Of a stretch of 64,000 nt of DNA, positions 1-9,063 are shown in pieces. Position 1 is the first letter of the stretch, and every line of letters begins with the position of its first letter. Both the position numbers and the translations under genes were made by a program. The stretch is from the NCBI RefSeq assembly GCF_947497025.1, contig NZ_CANMFC010000001.1, forward strand, positions 434,001 to 498,000, written 5' to 3'. The notes below the pieces were generated by a model. That model made no database searches. It was not told the DNA's origin and was given only the letters and a program-made list of their open reading frames with translations. This DNA is from an uncultured Kushneria sp. (GTDB taxonomy: Bacteria; Pseudomonadota; Gammaproteobacteria; Pseudomonadales; Halomonadaceae).

Positions 1-344
1 GGTGGCAGTCCCTGTAGGCCATCATTGCCCCCCAGTTCCAGCAGCACGATATCGGGATGGTGTGTCTCGAGTGCCTCCGGCAGCCGCTCAAGGCCGGCCG
101 CCGTCGTGTCACCGCTGATACTGGCGTTGATCACCGTATGCTGTCCCGGGGCCTCGGCTTCCAGCCGGTTTTGCAGCAGATTGACCCAGCCCTCGTCACG
201 ATCGATACCGCGGGCGGCACTGAGACTGTCGCCGACCACCAGCAGCGTTTCGGCATGAACCGGCTGCAGCGCCGCTGTCAGCACAACCGCCAGCATCATC
301 AGCATGCGCCGGGCACGCGAGCCCGCGCGGCGTGAAACATTCAT
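1..344 (-). CDS. tesA: Arylesterase / acyl-CoA thioesterase I (TesA), 3' end outside window
   Basis: About 114 N-terminal residues of a GDSL-family (SGNH) hydrolase, cut by the left edge of the window. A signal peptide (hydrophobic residues ~14-28, likely cleavage after VHA at 31) implies a periplasmic enzyme. The nucleophile block GDS (Ser ~40), the block II glycine in SGDT and block III GGND (~105-108) are all present; the block V Asp-His pair would lie outside. TesA hydrolyses acyl-CoA thioesters, lysophospholipids and aryl esters. It is divergent from ybbA, the same arrangement as in E. coli. The start at 344 gives a normal signal peptide; an ATG at 340 is out of frame. Confidence 0.9.
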   Translation of the reverse strand, partial: MNVSRRAGSRARRMLMMLAVVLTAALQPVHAETLLVVGDSLSAARGIDRDEGWVNLLQNRLEAEAPGQHTVINASISGDTTAAGLERLPEALETHHPDIVLLELGGNDGLQGLP

Positions 345-483
345 CCAATTCAGGTAGCGCAAGATGTCGACTCCAGAAACCAGAAAACAGGACGTTGAGC
401 ACCCCGGTCAGGATGATAGCCAGCGGGATGAACAGGAGGGTCATGCACGAAGCGCACGCCCACAGGATAGAACAACGATCCTG

Positions 484-1191
484 ATGGCGCGCCAGCTTGA
501 AAAGACCGTCGGCAGCGGATCAAGCGCCATCACCATCCTCAAGGCGCTGGATCTGGAGATCCACGCCGGTGAAAGCGTGGCGATCGTGGGCAGCTCGGGG
601 TCGGGAAAATCCACGCTGCTGGCCTTGCTGGCCGGGCTGGATACGCTCACTCACGGCGAGCTTGCCCTGTTTGGCGAGCCGCTGTCCTCGCTGGATGAAG
701 ACGGCCGCGCGCGTCTGCGGGCCGGGCAGGTCGGATTCGTGTTTCAGAACTTTCAGCTGCTGCCGACGCTGACGGCGCTGGAAAACGTGCTGCTGCCGCT
801 GGAGTTGAGTGAGAGCAGCGTCGATGCCCGTCAGGCACAGCAGTGGCTGGCGCGGGTGGGGCTTGAGGCACGCGTGCAACATCTGCCCAAACAGCTCTCG
901 GGTGGGGAGCAGCAGCGGGTCGCGATTGCCCGCGCCTTTGTCACCCGTCCGGCGCTGGTATTTGCCGATGAGCCGACCGGCAATCTTGATCGTGCCACGG
1001 GCGACCGAATAGCGGATCTGCTCTTTACGCTCAACCGTGAATCCGGCACGACCCTGGTGCTGGTCACCCATGATCCACAGCTGGCGGCGCGCTGTGATCG
1101 TACCCTGATCCTTGATGAAGGGCGGTTGCACGCGCATGGCGATAGCACTGCTGCATCACACCATGAACCTGACGGAGTCGATCACCGATGA
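484..1191 (+). CDS. ybbA: ABC transporter ATP-binding protein, YbbA (LolD/MacB-type)
   Basis: A 235-residue ATPase subunit. It shows Walker A GSSGSGKST (~36-44), a Q-loop in FVFQNFQLLP, the signature LSGGEQQR, Walker B LVFADEP and the switch histidine in LVTHD, so it should be a working ATPase. The subfamily drives mechanotransmission or substrate extrusion through an FtsX-like partner. That partner is encoded immediately downstream, with overlapping stop and start (ATGA at 1188-1191). The frame is open back to 364, but 484 gives the usual family length (E. coli YbbA 228 aa); the upstream codons overlap the divergent promoter region. Substrate unknown. Confidence 0.9.
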   Translation: MARQLEKTVGSGSSAITILKALDLEIHAGESVAIVGSSGSGKSTLLALLAGLDTLTHGELALFGEPLSSLDEDGRARLRAGQVGFVFQNFQLLPTLTALENVLLPLELSESSVDARQAQQWLARVGLEARVQHLPKQLSGGEQQRVAIARAFVTRPALVFADEPTGNLDRATGDRIADLLFTLNRESGTTLVLVTHDPQLAARCDRTLILDEGRLHAHGDSTAASHHEPDGVDHR

Positions 1192-3767
1192 CTGCCCGCT
1201 CGACCCCTGATGCGAGACCCTCGACACGCCACCCATCATCCGGGGTTGCCCATACACTGCAGCTGGGGTGGGCGGGGCTCAGGCGTGACCTGCGCGCCGC
1301 GGATGTCCGCGCGCTCTTTCTGGCACTGGTGCTGGCGGTGGCAGCCACCACCATGATCGGCTTTTTTTTGGATCGCATCGGCAGCGCGCTGGAGCGTCAA
1401 TCCGGCCAGCTGCTGGGGGGTGATCTGGTCCTGGTGCAGGGCAACCCATTCGATACGCAGGTGCTTGATACGCTGGAAGACGCCGGGATGACCACGGCGC
1501 GACAGGTCAATACGGTCTCGATGGCCGGGTTTGATGACCGTTTTCAGCTGGCAAGCCTCAAGGGCGTGGCACCGGCCTACCCGCTGTACGGCAGCTTTCA
1601 GGTCGACTTTGGCGATGGGGCCGAGACCACCACCCAATTGCCCGAGCGACACACTATCTGGGTCGAGCCGCGGCTGGGCACGGCGCTCGGCCTGACGCTG
1701 GGAGATTCCATCACGCTGGGAGACGAGCCGTTTCGGGTCAGCGGCTGGATACTGGAGGAGCCGGATCATGATGTGGGCCTTGCCAGCTTCAACCCGCGCA
1801 TCATGATCAATCTGCCTGATCTCGAGCGTTCGGGACTCATTGCGCCCGGCGCTCGCCTGACCTGGCGGCTGCTGGCGGCCGGCCCACCGGAGGCCGTACG
1901 TTCGCTGGATGACCAGCTCGAGACCTGGCAGGACCGCGGCATTCGCGTGATCGATGTGCGCAAGGACAGCCCGCGCATCGGTCGGGCGCTGGAACGCTCC
2001 CAGCAGTATCTGAGCCTTTCGGGGCTGGCGGCCGTATTGCTGGCAGGGGTCGCGGTGGCCATGGCTACTCGTCGCTACGTTGAGCGCCATCTGGATACGG
2101 CGGCCCTGATGCGCTGCTTCGGCGCCAGTCAGCGACAGCTTTCACGCATCTTTGCCGCGCAACTGGCCATGCTGGCCCTGACCGCTGCTGCGGCAGGCGC
2201 CGTGCTGGGGCTGATCGGCCAGTGGGCGCTATTGAGCCTGCTGGTGCAGTTTCTGCCGCTGGAGCTGCCGCCACCGGGGCCGCTGCCATTACTGCTGGGC
2301 ATGCTCACGGCCGTGGCCATTCTGATTGGATTTGCCGGGCCGACGCTGTTGCGCCTCAAACAGGTCAGCGCTCTCAAGGTGCTGCGTCGGGAGCTGGCGC
2401 CGCTGCCGGCGTCCGGCTGGGTGGTCATCATTTGTGCCAGCCTCATGTTCGGTGCGTTGCTGTGGCTCTACAGCGGCGATCTCGTGCTGTCAGCCGGACT
2501 GTTGATCGGCGGGCTGGTAACGCTGGTCGTGCTGTGGGGGGTGGCGCAGGTGATGCTGTCGCTGCTGCTGCGCGGGGCCGCGCTGTTGCCACGGCACTGG
2601 CGCCAGGGCAGTCGACAGCTGGCACGGCGGCGACAGTCCAGCATCGGCCAGATTCTGGCCTTTGCCGTTACCTTCGCCCTGATGGCGCTGATCGCGCTGG
2701 TGCGAACCGACCTGATCGATGACTGGCAGTCGAAGTTGCCCGACGATGCCCCCAATCAGTTTGCGATCAACATTCAGCCCAGCCAGCGAGACGGCTTTAT
2801 CAGCGCGCTGGATGAGATTACCGATAGCCGCTCGGAGGTCTATCCGATCGTGCGCGGGCGACTGGTCGAGATCAACGGCGTGACCGCGCGGGATGCGGTC
2901 CCGGAAAAGGCCCGTCACGATGGTAACCTGCGTCGCGAGATCAATCTGACCTGGGCGGCCACCATGCCCGACAACAATACGCTCACTGAAGGAGCATGGT
3001 TTTCGGACGAAGACGCGCGAGAGAAGCAGGCAGCGACGCGCGAGGCGCCGGTGGGCGTGTCAGTGGCAAAAAGCATGGCGGAGGATCTTTCCCTCGGGAT
3101 CGGTGACCGGCTGACCTTCGATATTGGCGGGCGTGAAATTACCGCAGAGATTACCAGCCTGCGCAATGTCGACTGGGAGTCGTTTCAGCCCAACTTTTTC
3201 GTGATTTTCCCGCCCGGGCCGCTGGAGCGCTTCAGCCACAGTTTCATTACCGCCTTTCACCTGCCGCTGGATGAGCAGCAGGCACTGGGGCCGCTGGTGC
3301 AGCAATATCCTTCGGTCTCGCTGCTGGATATCGACGCCATCCTGCAGCAGGTGCGTGACCTGCTGCGTCAGGTCTCCCGAGCCGTGGAACTGGTGCTGCT
3401 GTTCGTCCTGCTGGCCGGTGTGGCCGTGCTGTATGCCGCGCTGACGGCGTCCCGACCGGCACGTAGCCATGAATGGGCGCTGCTCAGGGTGTTTGGTGCC
3501 GGCGATCGCCGGCTGGTGCGTACGCAGCTGGCGGAGTTTGGCTGGCTCGGCTTTTGCAGCGGTCTGCTCGGGGCCATGCTGGCGGAAGGCGTCAGCGCGC
3601 TGCTGTATGGCGTCTGGCTGGATCTCGACGTGCGCGTGCACCCGAGTGTATGGCTTTTGATGCCGCTGGGCGGGGCGCTTTTGATCGGCGGTATCGGCTA
3701 TCTGCTCAGTACGCCGCTGCGGCGTCAGGCACCGATGGAGAGCCTGCGGTTGCTGGGAGAAGGGTAG
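1188..3767 (+). CDS. ybbP: ABC transporter permease, YbbP/FtsX family
   Basis: An 859-residue inner-membrane permease that partners YbbA. One N-terminal membrane segment (~40-58) is followed by a large periplasmic domain, then a block of about four helices (~275-450), further membrane segments near 490-505, a second periplasmic domain (~530-715), and three C-terminal helices (~725-750, 775-800, 820-845). This doubled FtsX layout fits the ~800-residue YbbP family. In E. coli the pair sits beside tesA and is thought to help export or release hydrophobic compounds; the actual substrate is unknown. Translation is coupled to ybbA by a 4-bp overlap. Confidence 0.88.
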   Translation: MTARSTPDARPSTRHPSSGVAHTLQLGWAGLRRDLRAADVRALFLALVLAVAATTMIGFFLDRIGSALERQSGQLLGGDLVLVQGNPFDTQVLDTLEDAGMTTARQVNTVSMAGFDDRFQLASLKGVAPAYPLYGSFQVDFGDGAETTTQLPERHTIWVEPRLGTALGLTLGDSITLGDEPFRVSGWILEEPDHDVGLASFNPRIMINLPDLERSGLIAPGARLTWRLLAAGPPEAVRSLDDQLETWQDRGIRVIDVRKDSPRIGRALERSQQYLSLSGLAAVLLAGVAVAMATRRYVERHLDTAALMRCFGASQRQLSRIFAAQLAMLALTAAAAGAVLGLIGQWALLSLLVQFLPLELPPPGPLPLLLGMLTAVAILIGFAGPTLLRLKQVSALKVLRRELAPLPASGWVVIICASLMFGALLWLYSGDLVLSAGLLIGGLVTLVVLWGVAQVMLSLLLRGAALLPRHWRQGSRQLARRRQSSIGQILAFAVTFALMALIALVRTDLIDDWQSKLPDDAPNQFAINIQPSQRDGFISALDEITDSRSEVYPIVRGRLVEINGVTARDAVPEKARHDGNLRREINLTWAATMPDNNTLTEGAWFSDEDAREKQAATREAPVGVSVAKSMAEDLSLGIGDRLTFDIGGREITAEITSLRNVDWESFQPNFFVIFPPGPLERFSHSFITAFHLPLDEQQALGPLVQQYPSVSLLDIDAILQQVRDLLRQVSRAVELVLLFVLLAGVAVLYAALTASRPARSHEWALLRVFGAGDRRLVRTQLAEFGWLGFCSGLLGAMLAEGVSALLYGVWLDLDVRVHPSVWLLMPLGGALLIGGIGYLLSTPLRRQAPMESLRLLGEG

Positions 3768-3801
3768 GCAAGATCCTTTCGGAAGCCAGCGTCATTCAAT
3801 G

Positions 3802-3834
3802 AAATGTCCGGTCAGAGATGGCCGGACATTTTAG
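3802..3834 (+). terminator. Intrinsic terminator after ybbP
   Basis: Inverted repeat AATGTCCGG (3803-3811) / CCGGACATT (3822-3830), followed by TTTAG. It lies 35 bp after the ybbP stop. The T-run is short, so termination may be partial. Confidence 0.65.
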
Positions 3835-4295
3835 CATTTAAAAGAGGGATGACGACAATTAAAGAGGGGTAACGACAAGGGGAAAGATGAACCTGTGGCG
3901 CTATCGCTTTATGCAGAGGAAAGAACGGCATTTAATGATTTATTGGTCATTAATTGTGATTGCTGGCCACCCTTATAAAAGCTTAATCCTTTTAAATAGA
4001 GACAATTAAAAGGAGGAGTTTAATGCCGCCAGGCTGTATCAGCCCTGCATCTTTTGTGAAAGATTAATATGTAGCAAAAATTCAACGCGCACTACTTTAG
4101 TGCGGAAATGCCCTCTTTTGGTGCTGAAAGCCCGCTTCTGCACAGTCGGTCCCGCCGCGCCTCTATACATTCTCCCCGTTCTGCACGCCTTTCTCATAAC
4201 ATCGTCGCTTTTCCAATCAACAGGGCTCGGAGAAGCCGTTGAATACCGACTGGCGATTGTAGATCGGTGAACAAGGGTGGAGGTGACAACCTGCC
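3835..4295. other. AT-rich leader ahead of the polysaccharide locus
   Basis: A 461-bp stretch without a convincing gene, clearly richer in A+T than the flanking genes. It holds a perfect 7-bp inverted repeat, CGCACTA/TAGTGCG, at 4088-4104 and several A/T runs (3950-4030). I looked for a JUMPstart/ops element (GGCGGTAGCGT) as found before many exopolysaccharide operons and did not find a good match. It probably carries the promoter of the ATP-grasp gene at 4296, but I cannot fix the -35/-10 boxes. Confidence 0.4.
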
Positions 4296-5306
4296 ATGAC
4301 TCATGAGCGGGTTTTCGCCATTGGTGTCAATACCATCAAGGGGCATGAACACATGAGAAAGCTGCGAAGCTTGATCTATCGGTTATTCAAGAAATCACCG
4401 GATATCATCTATTTTAACCTGACTTACCTGCGCCTTCATGGCCGCTTTTGTAATTTCAGATCGCCGAAAAGCGTCAGTGAAAAGATCTTTCATCGGATGC
4501 GTTATCCGCATCCCAGCTTTTCGACCCTGGCCGATAAAGTCGCGGTGCGCAGCTATATCAGTGAGCGCGCCGGCGCACAGTATCTGGTGCCCTTTATCGG
4601 TATTTATGACACGATTACCGAACGGGAACTGAGCCGGATTCAGGAGCCGTTTGTCATCAAGGCCAACCACAGTGCCGGCCAGGTGGCCGTGGTGAAAAAG
4701 CCCTGGCATACGGACATGTTTGCGCTGGCCTGTGAAGCCAACCAGTGGCTGCATTATGACTACGCAGGCCTGCATCGTGAGAAGCATTACCGCGCCATCA
4801 AACCGCAGCTGGTGATCGAAAAGGCGCTGCTCATTGATGGAGAAGTCCCGGCGGATTACAAGGTGCTGGTGCTGAACAACGGTGATGAGCAGGAAATCTA
4901 TATTCAGCTGATTGCCGGGCGCTTTACTGATATTCGCTGTCAGTTCTTTACCGAAGACTGGCAGATTGCGCCGTTCAATCGCCGTGGCTACAAGCCCCTG
5001 CAGGGGGAAGAACTCAAGGCCCCAGCGTGTCTTGATGAAATGATTCAGGTCGCAAAGGCGCTCTCCGAACCTTTCGGCTTTTGCCGAGTGGACTTCTTCG
5101 TGGTGGGCGAGCGCTGCTATGTGGGAGAGCTGACCTTTACGCCCGTGGCCGGGGAGTTCGTGCTTGACCCGGTCAGCGCTGATATCGAGCTTGGGCGCAA
5201 AATCGGCTTCCCGGAAAACATTGATTTAACCAGGCCGGCCGAAAGCGCCATCAGGGTGCCTGCGCCGACGGCTACCGCAGTTGTGCCCGAAAGCGAACCG
5301 GCGTAA
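4296..5306 (+). CDS. TupA-like ATP-grasp protein, polysaccharide modification
   Basis: A 336-residue protein of the ATP-grasp family named after TupA, the teichuronopeptide synthesis protein of alkaliphilic Bacillus. It shows the family opening (FNLTYLRLHGRF, then a PKSVSEKI-type stretch), the nucleotide-binding segment PFVIKANHSAG, DYKVLVLN, and the C-terminal FCRVDFFVV...GELTFTP, which carries the acidic metal-binding residues. ATP-grasp enzymes join a carboxylate to an amine, so an amino acid or peptide decoration of the polysaccharide is plausible. The substrate is unknown. The annotated ATG has GGAGG 12 nt upstream; an in-frame ATG at 4353 (MRKLRS) is an alternative start and removes 19 weakly conserved-looking residues. 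It is followed by a strong terminator, so it is a single-gene unit at the head of the locus. Confidence 0.75.
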   Translation: MTHERVFAIGVNTIKGHEHMRKLRSLIYRLFKKSPDIIYFNLTYLRLHGRFCNFRSPKSVSEKIFHRMRYPHPSFSTLADKVAVRSYISERAGAQYLVPFIGIYDTITERELSRIQEPFVIKANHSAGQVAVVKKPWHTDMFALACEANQWLHYDYAGLHREKHYRAIKPQLVIEKALLIDGEVPADYKVLVLNNGDEQEIYIQLIAGRFTDIRCQFFTEDWQIAPFNRRGYKPLQGEELKAPACLDEMIQVAKALSEPFGFCRVDFFVVGERCYVGELTFTPVAGEFVLDPVSADIELGRKIGFPENIDLTRPAESAIRVPAPTATAVVPESEPA

Positions 5307-5309
5307 CCC

Positions 5310-5351
5310 CGGGGCACTCGATGTTGAAAACGGGGCACTCGATGTTGAAAA
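5310..5351. repeat. Perfect tandem duplication, 2 x 21 bp
   Basis: The 21-bp unit beginning CGGGGCACTCG and ending GTTGAAAA occurs twice in direct succession (5310-5330 and 5331-5351), starting 4 bp after the TupA-like stop codon. The second copy runs into the left arm of the terminator, so its last A residues belong to both elements. Confidence 0.9.
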
Positions 5352-5378
5352 ACGGCAGCCCGTGGGCTGCCGTTTTTG
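5348..5378 (+). terminator. Strong intrinsic terminator after the TupA-like gene
   Basis: A 14-bp perfect stem, AAAAACGGCAGCCC (5348-5361) / GGGCTGCCGTTTTT (5364-5377), with a minimal loop. The A-tract and T-tract at the two ends could let it act on both strands. It isolates the ATP-grasp gene from glyA. Confidence 0.9.
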
Positions 5379-5587
5379 TATGGCGGATATTATCGCGCAA
5401 CATGAATCGCCCGGCGGTTACCGATTCTTGATGTCCATTTTTCTGGATGTCGCTCACGCATTCGAGATGGCCGCGTTTCAAGTGAAAGGCCCAAAAGCGT
5501 TGTGTATCATGACAGCCAACGTCTTTCCCCCACGCGCCTGTCCAGCCCGTCCGGTGCGTTTTCAACCTTCTGGTATCGAGGAAGTTC

Positions 5588-6850
5588 ATGTTCACACGCG
5601 ATATGACCATTGCCGGCTATGACGACGTACTCTGGCAGGCCATGCAGCAGGAAAACGGCCGTCAGGAAGATCACATCGAGCTGATCGCCTCGGAAAACTA
5701 CACCAGCCCGCGCGTGCTGATCGCTCAGGGTTCGCAGCTGACCAACAAGTACGCTGAAGGCTATCCCGGCAAGCGCTACTACGGCGGCTGCGAGTTTGTT
5801 GACAAGGTCGAGGAACTGGCCATTTCCCGCGCCTGTGAACTGTTTGGCTGTGATTACGCCAACGTGCAGCCGCATGCCGGTTCTCAGGCCAACAGTGCCG
5901 TGTTTCAGGCACTGGTCAAGCCGGGTGACACCGTTCTGGGCATGAGCCTGGATGCCGGTGGTCACCTGACCCACGGTGCCAAACCCAACTTCTCCGGCAA
6001 GCACTACAACGCCGTACAGTACGGGCTCAACGACCAGGGCCTGATCGACTACGACGAAGTCGCGCGTCTGGCTCGTGAGCACCAGCCGAAAATGATCATC
6101 GCCGGTTTCTCGGCCTATTCACAGATCATCGACTGGGCGCGGTTCCGTGAGATTGCCGATGAGGTGGGCGCGTGGTTCTTCGTCGACATGGCCCACATTG
6201 CCGGTCTGGTCGCGGCAGGTGTGTACCCCAGCCCGCTCAAGCATGCTCATGTCGTCACCACGACGACCCACAAGACCCTGCGTGGCCCGCGTAGCGGCCT
6301 GATTCTCTCTGCCGCGGGCGATGCCGATCTCTACAAGAAGCTCAACTCCGCCGTGTTCCCGGGCGGACAGGGTGGCCCGTTGATGCATGCCATCGCTGCC
6401 AAGGCTGTCTGCTTCAAGGAAGCGCTGGAACCCGAGTTCAAGACCTATCAGCAACAGGTCGTCAAGAACGCTAAAGTCATGGCCGGTGTCTTCATGGAGC
6501 GCGGCTTTGACGTGGTCTCCGGTGGTACGGAAGATCACCTGTTCCTGCTCTCGCTGGTCAAGCAGGGCCTGACCGGCAAGGACGCGGACGCCGCTCTGGG
6601 TCGTGCCCACATCACGGTGAACAAGAACGCTGTACCGGGCGATCCGCAAAGCCCGTTCGTGACTTCCGGCCTGCGTATCGGCACCCCCGCTGTCACCACC
6701 CGCGGCTTCAAGGAAGACGAATGTCGCGAGCTGGCCGGCTGGATCTGCGATATCCTCGATGCCATGCAAAAGGGTGACAGCGCAGGTGCTGAAGAAGAAG
6801 TGAAGGGCAAGGTCGCCAAAGTCTGCGAAAGGCTGCCGGTCTATTCGTAA
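5588..6850 (+). CDS. glyA: Serine hydroxymethyltransferase
   Basis: A 420-residue PLP enzyme that interconverts serine and glycine with tetrahydrofolate, the main source of one-carbon units, in the cytosol. The PLP lysine is K229 in [12 protein letters not shown], the same number as in the E. coli enzyme. Also visible are [11 protein letters not shown] at the N-terminus, [13 protein letters not shown] (folate/PLP site), VDMAHIAGL and the C-terminal [16 protein letters not shown]. The family length is 417-420. It is a stand-alone gene between two terminators (5348-5378 and 6870-6900), lying inside what otherwise looks like a polysaccharide region. Confidence 0.98.
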   Translation: MFTRDMTIAGYDDVLWQAMQQENGRQEDHIELIASENYTSPRVLIAQGSQLTNKYAEGYPGKRYYGGCEFVDKVEELAISRACELFGCDYANVQPHAGSQANSAVFQALVKPGDTVLGMSLDAGGHLTHGAKPNFSGKHYNAVQYGLNDQGLIDYDEVARLAREHQPKMIIAGFSAYSQIIDWARFREIADEVGAWFFVDMAHIAGLVAAGVYPSPLKHAHVVTTTTHKTLRGPRSGLILSAAGDADLYKKLNSAVFPGGQGGPLMHAIAAKAVCFKEALEPEFKTYQQQVVKNAKVMAGVFMERGFDVVSGGTEDHLFLLSLVKQGLTGKDADAALGRAHITVNKNAVPGDPQSPFVTSGLRIGTPAVTTRGFKEDECRELAGWICDILDAMQKGDSAGAEEEVKGKVAKVCERLPVYS

Positions 6851-6869
6851 GTAAAGCTGTTTTGATTAT

Positions 6870-6900
6870 GGCCGTGCTCATTTGGGCACGGCCTTTTCTT
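6870..6900 (+). terminator. Intrinsic terminator of glyA
   Basis: GGCCGTGC (6870-6877) / GCACGGCC (6886-6893) with an 8-nt loop, followed by TTTTCTTT. It lies 20 bp after the glyA stop. Confidence 0.9.
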
Positions 6901-7486
6901 TACGTCTGTCTGACCGCCTGCCAGAACCATTTCAGAAGGCAACACGACCTTTTTTAACCCTGCCTCGGTAACGCTTGAGCCGCAGCCGATGGTGGATATC
7001 TGGTTGACGATATAGCTCAGCATGCAAGCGCTGATCACCGTTATGCTCCATCCGGCAATGGGCCTCCAGAAGGGTGTCATCCAGCCTGCATACACCTGAC
7101 GGCATCTTTCTCTACCCCGGACCTTTGCTTCATGCAGGGTCTTTTTTCGAAAGCATGTTTAGACCCCTTCGTCGCTACTTCTGATTTTTTGCGTAAATCA
7201 GGTTCTGGCACCTCTAATGAGTAGTGTTTACCGAGAGACGTAGCTCCCAAAAGCTGTGGCTATGGGTACCATGCGTGATCTGTCTGTACCAGGCCAGCCC
7301 GGGAAGTACTTCAAACCATGGGTGCGCAGCGTGTGAACGGGGTGCCCAATATGGTGGGCATGGCAATTTTGGATCCTGCATCAGGGTGCACGAAGTATTT
7401 ATCGTCATGAGCGAGCAGGGATCTCCTGGCTTGCTACAGGGCAAAACCAATTCCTTGAGGTTGCCAGACGCGGTTGCTTTGATTTT
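6901..7486. other. Gene-poor spacer with possible relics
   Basis: About 590 bp between glyA and the ligase promoter with no convincing complete gene. On the minus strand, 7095 to ~6960 can be read as a short hydrophobic peptide containing PFWRPIAGW, which resembles the opening of 3-TM phage/GTA-type holins; the reading frame then runs into the glyA terminator, so at best it is a fragment. On the plus strand GACCTTTGC / GCAGGGTC plus TTTTTT (7120-7147) looks like an orphan terminator. These hints suggest debris from an older insertion. Confidence in any single relic is low. Confidence 0.3.
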
Positions 7487-7516
7487 TTCGAATTAATAAT
7501 GGATCTTCTTTATAAT
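7487..7516 (+). promoter_or_regulatory. Candidate sigma70 promoter for the polysaccharide operon
   Basis: A perfect -10 hexamer TATAAT (7511-7516) stands in an A/T-rich run, with a weak -35 (TTCGAA at 7487-7492, 18-bp spacing). Transcription would begin near 7523, about 125 nt before the ligase start. Assigned by inspection only. Confidence 0.45.
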
Positions 7517-7648
7517 GCCGCGCGCTTAATTACTGTGCACTTTGATCTGTCATCCATATTTGCCTGAACAGTACTGACCCAACACCGTTACCCAGCTGTA
7601 TGCCCGTGACCTGGAGCAGGCAGTATTTCCATAAGAGCTTTGAAACCA

Positions 7649-8989
7649 ATGAAATTAGATATGACGACCTTTTGGCAAAAGCCTGCTCCATGGCACTGTC
7701 CTGCCTGGTTATGGTGGTCGGGAGTCATCGGCCTTGTTTTCTATGCAACCTTCCAGGTGCTTTGGCAGGATGTTGGCAAAATTGGAGAGTCTCTAACCGC
7801 CTTTCTAGGGCTGGTTGTCGTACTGCGCTATGGCCATGGCCTGCGTAACTCTACCGCTTTCTGGTTGTTGCTGGCGGCCCTGGTCGTACAGGTCATCTCC
7901 TGGGGGTTGGGTTACCTCCACCATCCCCAATGGGTGCCCGGCGACCCAAAACCTGATCGTCTTGCCAAACTGTTCATTTTTATCGGTGTGGCCTGGTGGC
8001 TGGGTGGCAGCACTCGCAATACGCTGGTGATCTGGTCGCTGGCACTTGTGGCTTTCATTATTGCCACCTTTGTTCATGGAGGCATCGATGACTGGATACA
8101 GGGGCTGCAGGGCACGCGTGTGGGGTTTGGTATCCGCAACAACCAGCATGCCTCCATGCTCTATGGCGTGGCACTGCTGGGCATTGTGATATTTGGCCGG
8201 CGCTTCGTGCATCCGGGAAGATTGATCATCTGGCGTCTCGTGCTCTGGCTGGCATTGCTACTACTGTGCTTAACGGCGCTGATGATTGGTCAGACTAGAG
8301 CAGTATGGGGAGGCGTAACCCTTGCGTTGCTTATCGCTGCTATTGGGTGGGGCGGCTGGAAAGTGTCACATTCCGGCGGTAAAGCCATCATCAAGCCGTT
8401 GATGATCGGCTTGATGGCCCTCGTTATCGTTGGTGCCATTGCTTCTGCCGTTTTCGGTAAAACGCTGCTGCAAAGGGCGACAGCTGAACACCAGGTGATC
8501 GAGCAGGTACTGGAAGGCAATCTTGATAGTGTTCCCTACAGCAGCGTTGGCATTCGAATCCACTCTTGGGTAGCGGCGAGCCAATGGATCAGTGAGCGTC
8601 CCCTGGTCGGGTGGGGTCCGGATGCGCGAGGACTGGTCATTGACCACACGCCCTGGTTGCCGGCCATGGTCAAGGATAACTTCGGCCATCTGCATAATTT
8701 CTTTATCGAGATATGGGTGGCCTATGGTCTGCTGGGTGTTGCACTGATTGCGGCGCTGGCCTTCTGGGTTGGGCGCTGTGCCTGGCTGGCATGGCGGGGC
8801 GGCATACTACCTGGCGATATGGCATTGTTTGCCGGATCATTCTTTATCTACTGGATGCTGGTCAACCAGGTCGAGTCCTATCTGTCATTCTGGACCGGTG
8901 TGTATGTGCACAATCTTGTCATTGGTGGGCTTGTCACGCATTACTGGCGCTGGAAACTGAGCTCTTTTCGCTCTCAGGCATATAAATGA
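7649..8989 (+). CDS. O-antigen ligase / Wzy-family membrane protein (WaaL-like)
   Basis: About 446 residues, largely hydrophobic, with roughly ten to twelve membrane segments. The Wzy_C/O-antigen ligase signature lies in the second half: a long periplasmic loop (~290-355) with RIHSWVAASQWISERPLVGWGPDA and HLHNFFIEIW, whose Arg and His residues are typical of the catalytic region. Such enzymes transfer lipid-linked glycans to lipid A core or to another acceptor in the periplasm. The ATG at 7649 was chosen; TTG 7640 is in frame. Its C-terminus (NLVIGGLVTHYWRWKL) is matched by the relic at 21526-21642. GC content is near that of the chromosome, unlike the next three genes. Polymerase rather than ligase function cannot be excluded. 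Confidence 0.8.
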   Translation: MKLDMTTFWQKPAPWHCPAWLWWSGVIGLVFYATFQVLWQDVGKIGESLTAFLGLVVVLRYGHGLRNSTAFWLLLAALVVQVISWGLGYLHHPQWVPGDPKPDRLAKLFIFIGVAWWLGGSTRNTLVIWSLALVAFIIATFVHGGIDDWIQGLQGTRVGFGIRNNQHASMLYGVALLGIVIFGRRFVHPGRLIIWRLVLWLALLLLCLTALMIGQTRAVWGGVTLALLIAAIGWGGWKVSHSGGKAIIKPLMIGLMALVIVGAIASAVFGKTLLQRATAEHQVIEQVLEGNLDSVPYSSVGIRIHSWVAASQWISERPLVGWGPDARGLVIDHTPWLPAMVKDNFGHLHNFFIEIWVAYGLLGVALIAALAFWVGRCAWLAWRGGILPGDMALFAGSFFIYWMLVNQVESYLSFWTGVYVHNLVIGGLVTHYWRWKLSSFRSQAYK

Positions 8990-9063
8990 ACACTTTTAAT
9001 ATGCGAATAAATCTATGTTTACACTTTGGGTGTGCGAACTTAAAATTTTTCAAGGATTGATAG

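Noticed and set aside
4180-4295. JUMPstart/ops element before the polysaccharide locus
   Set aside because: A GGCG-containing stretch near 4246 differs from GGCGGTAGCGT at too many positions.
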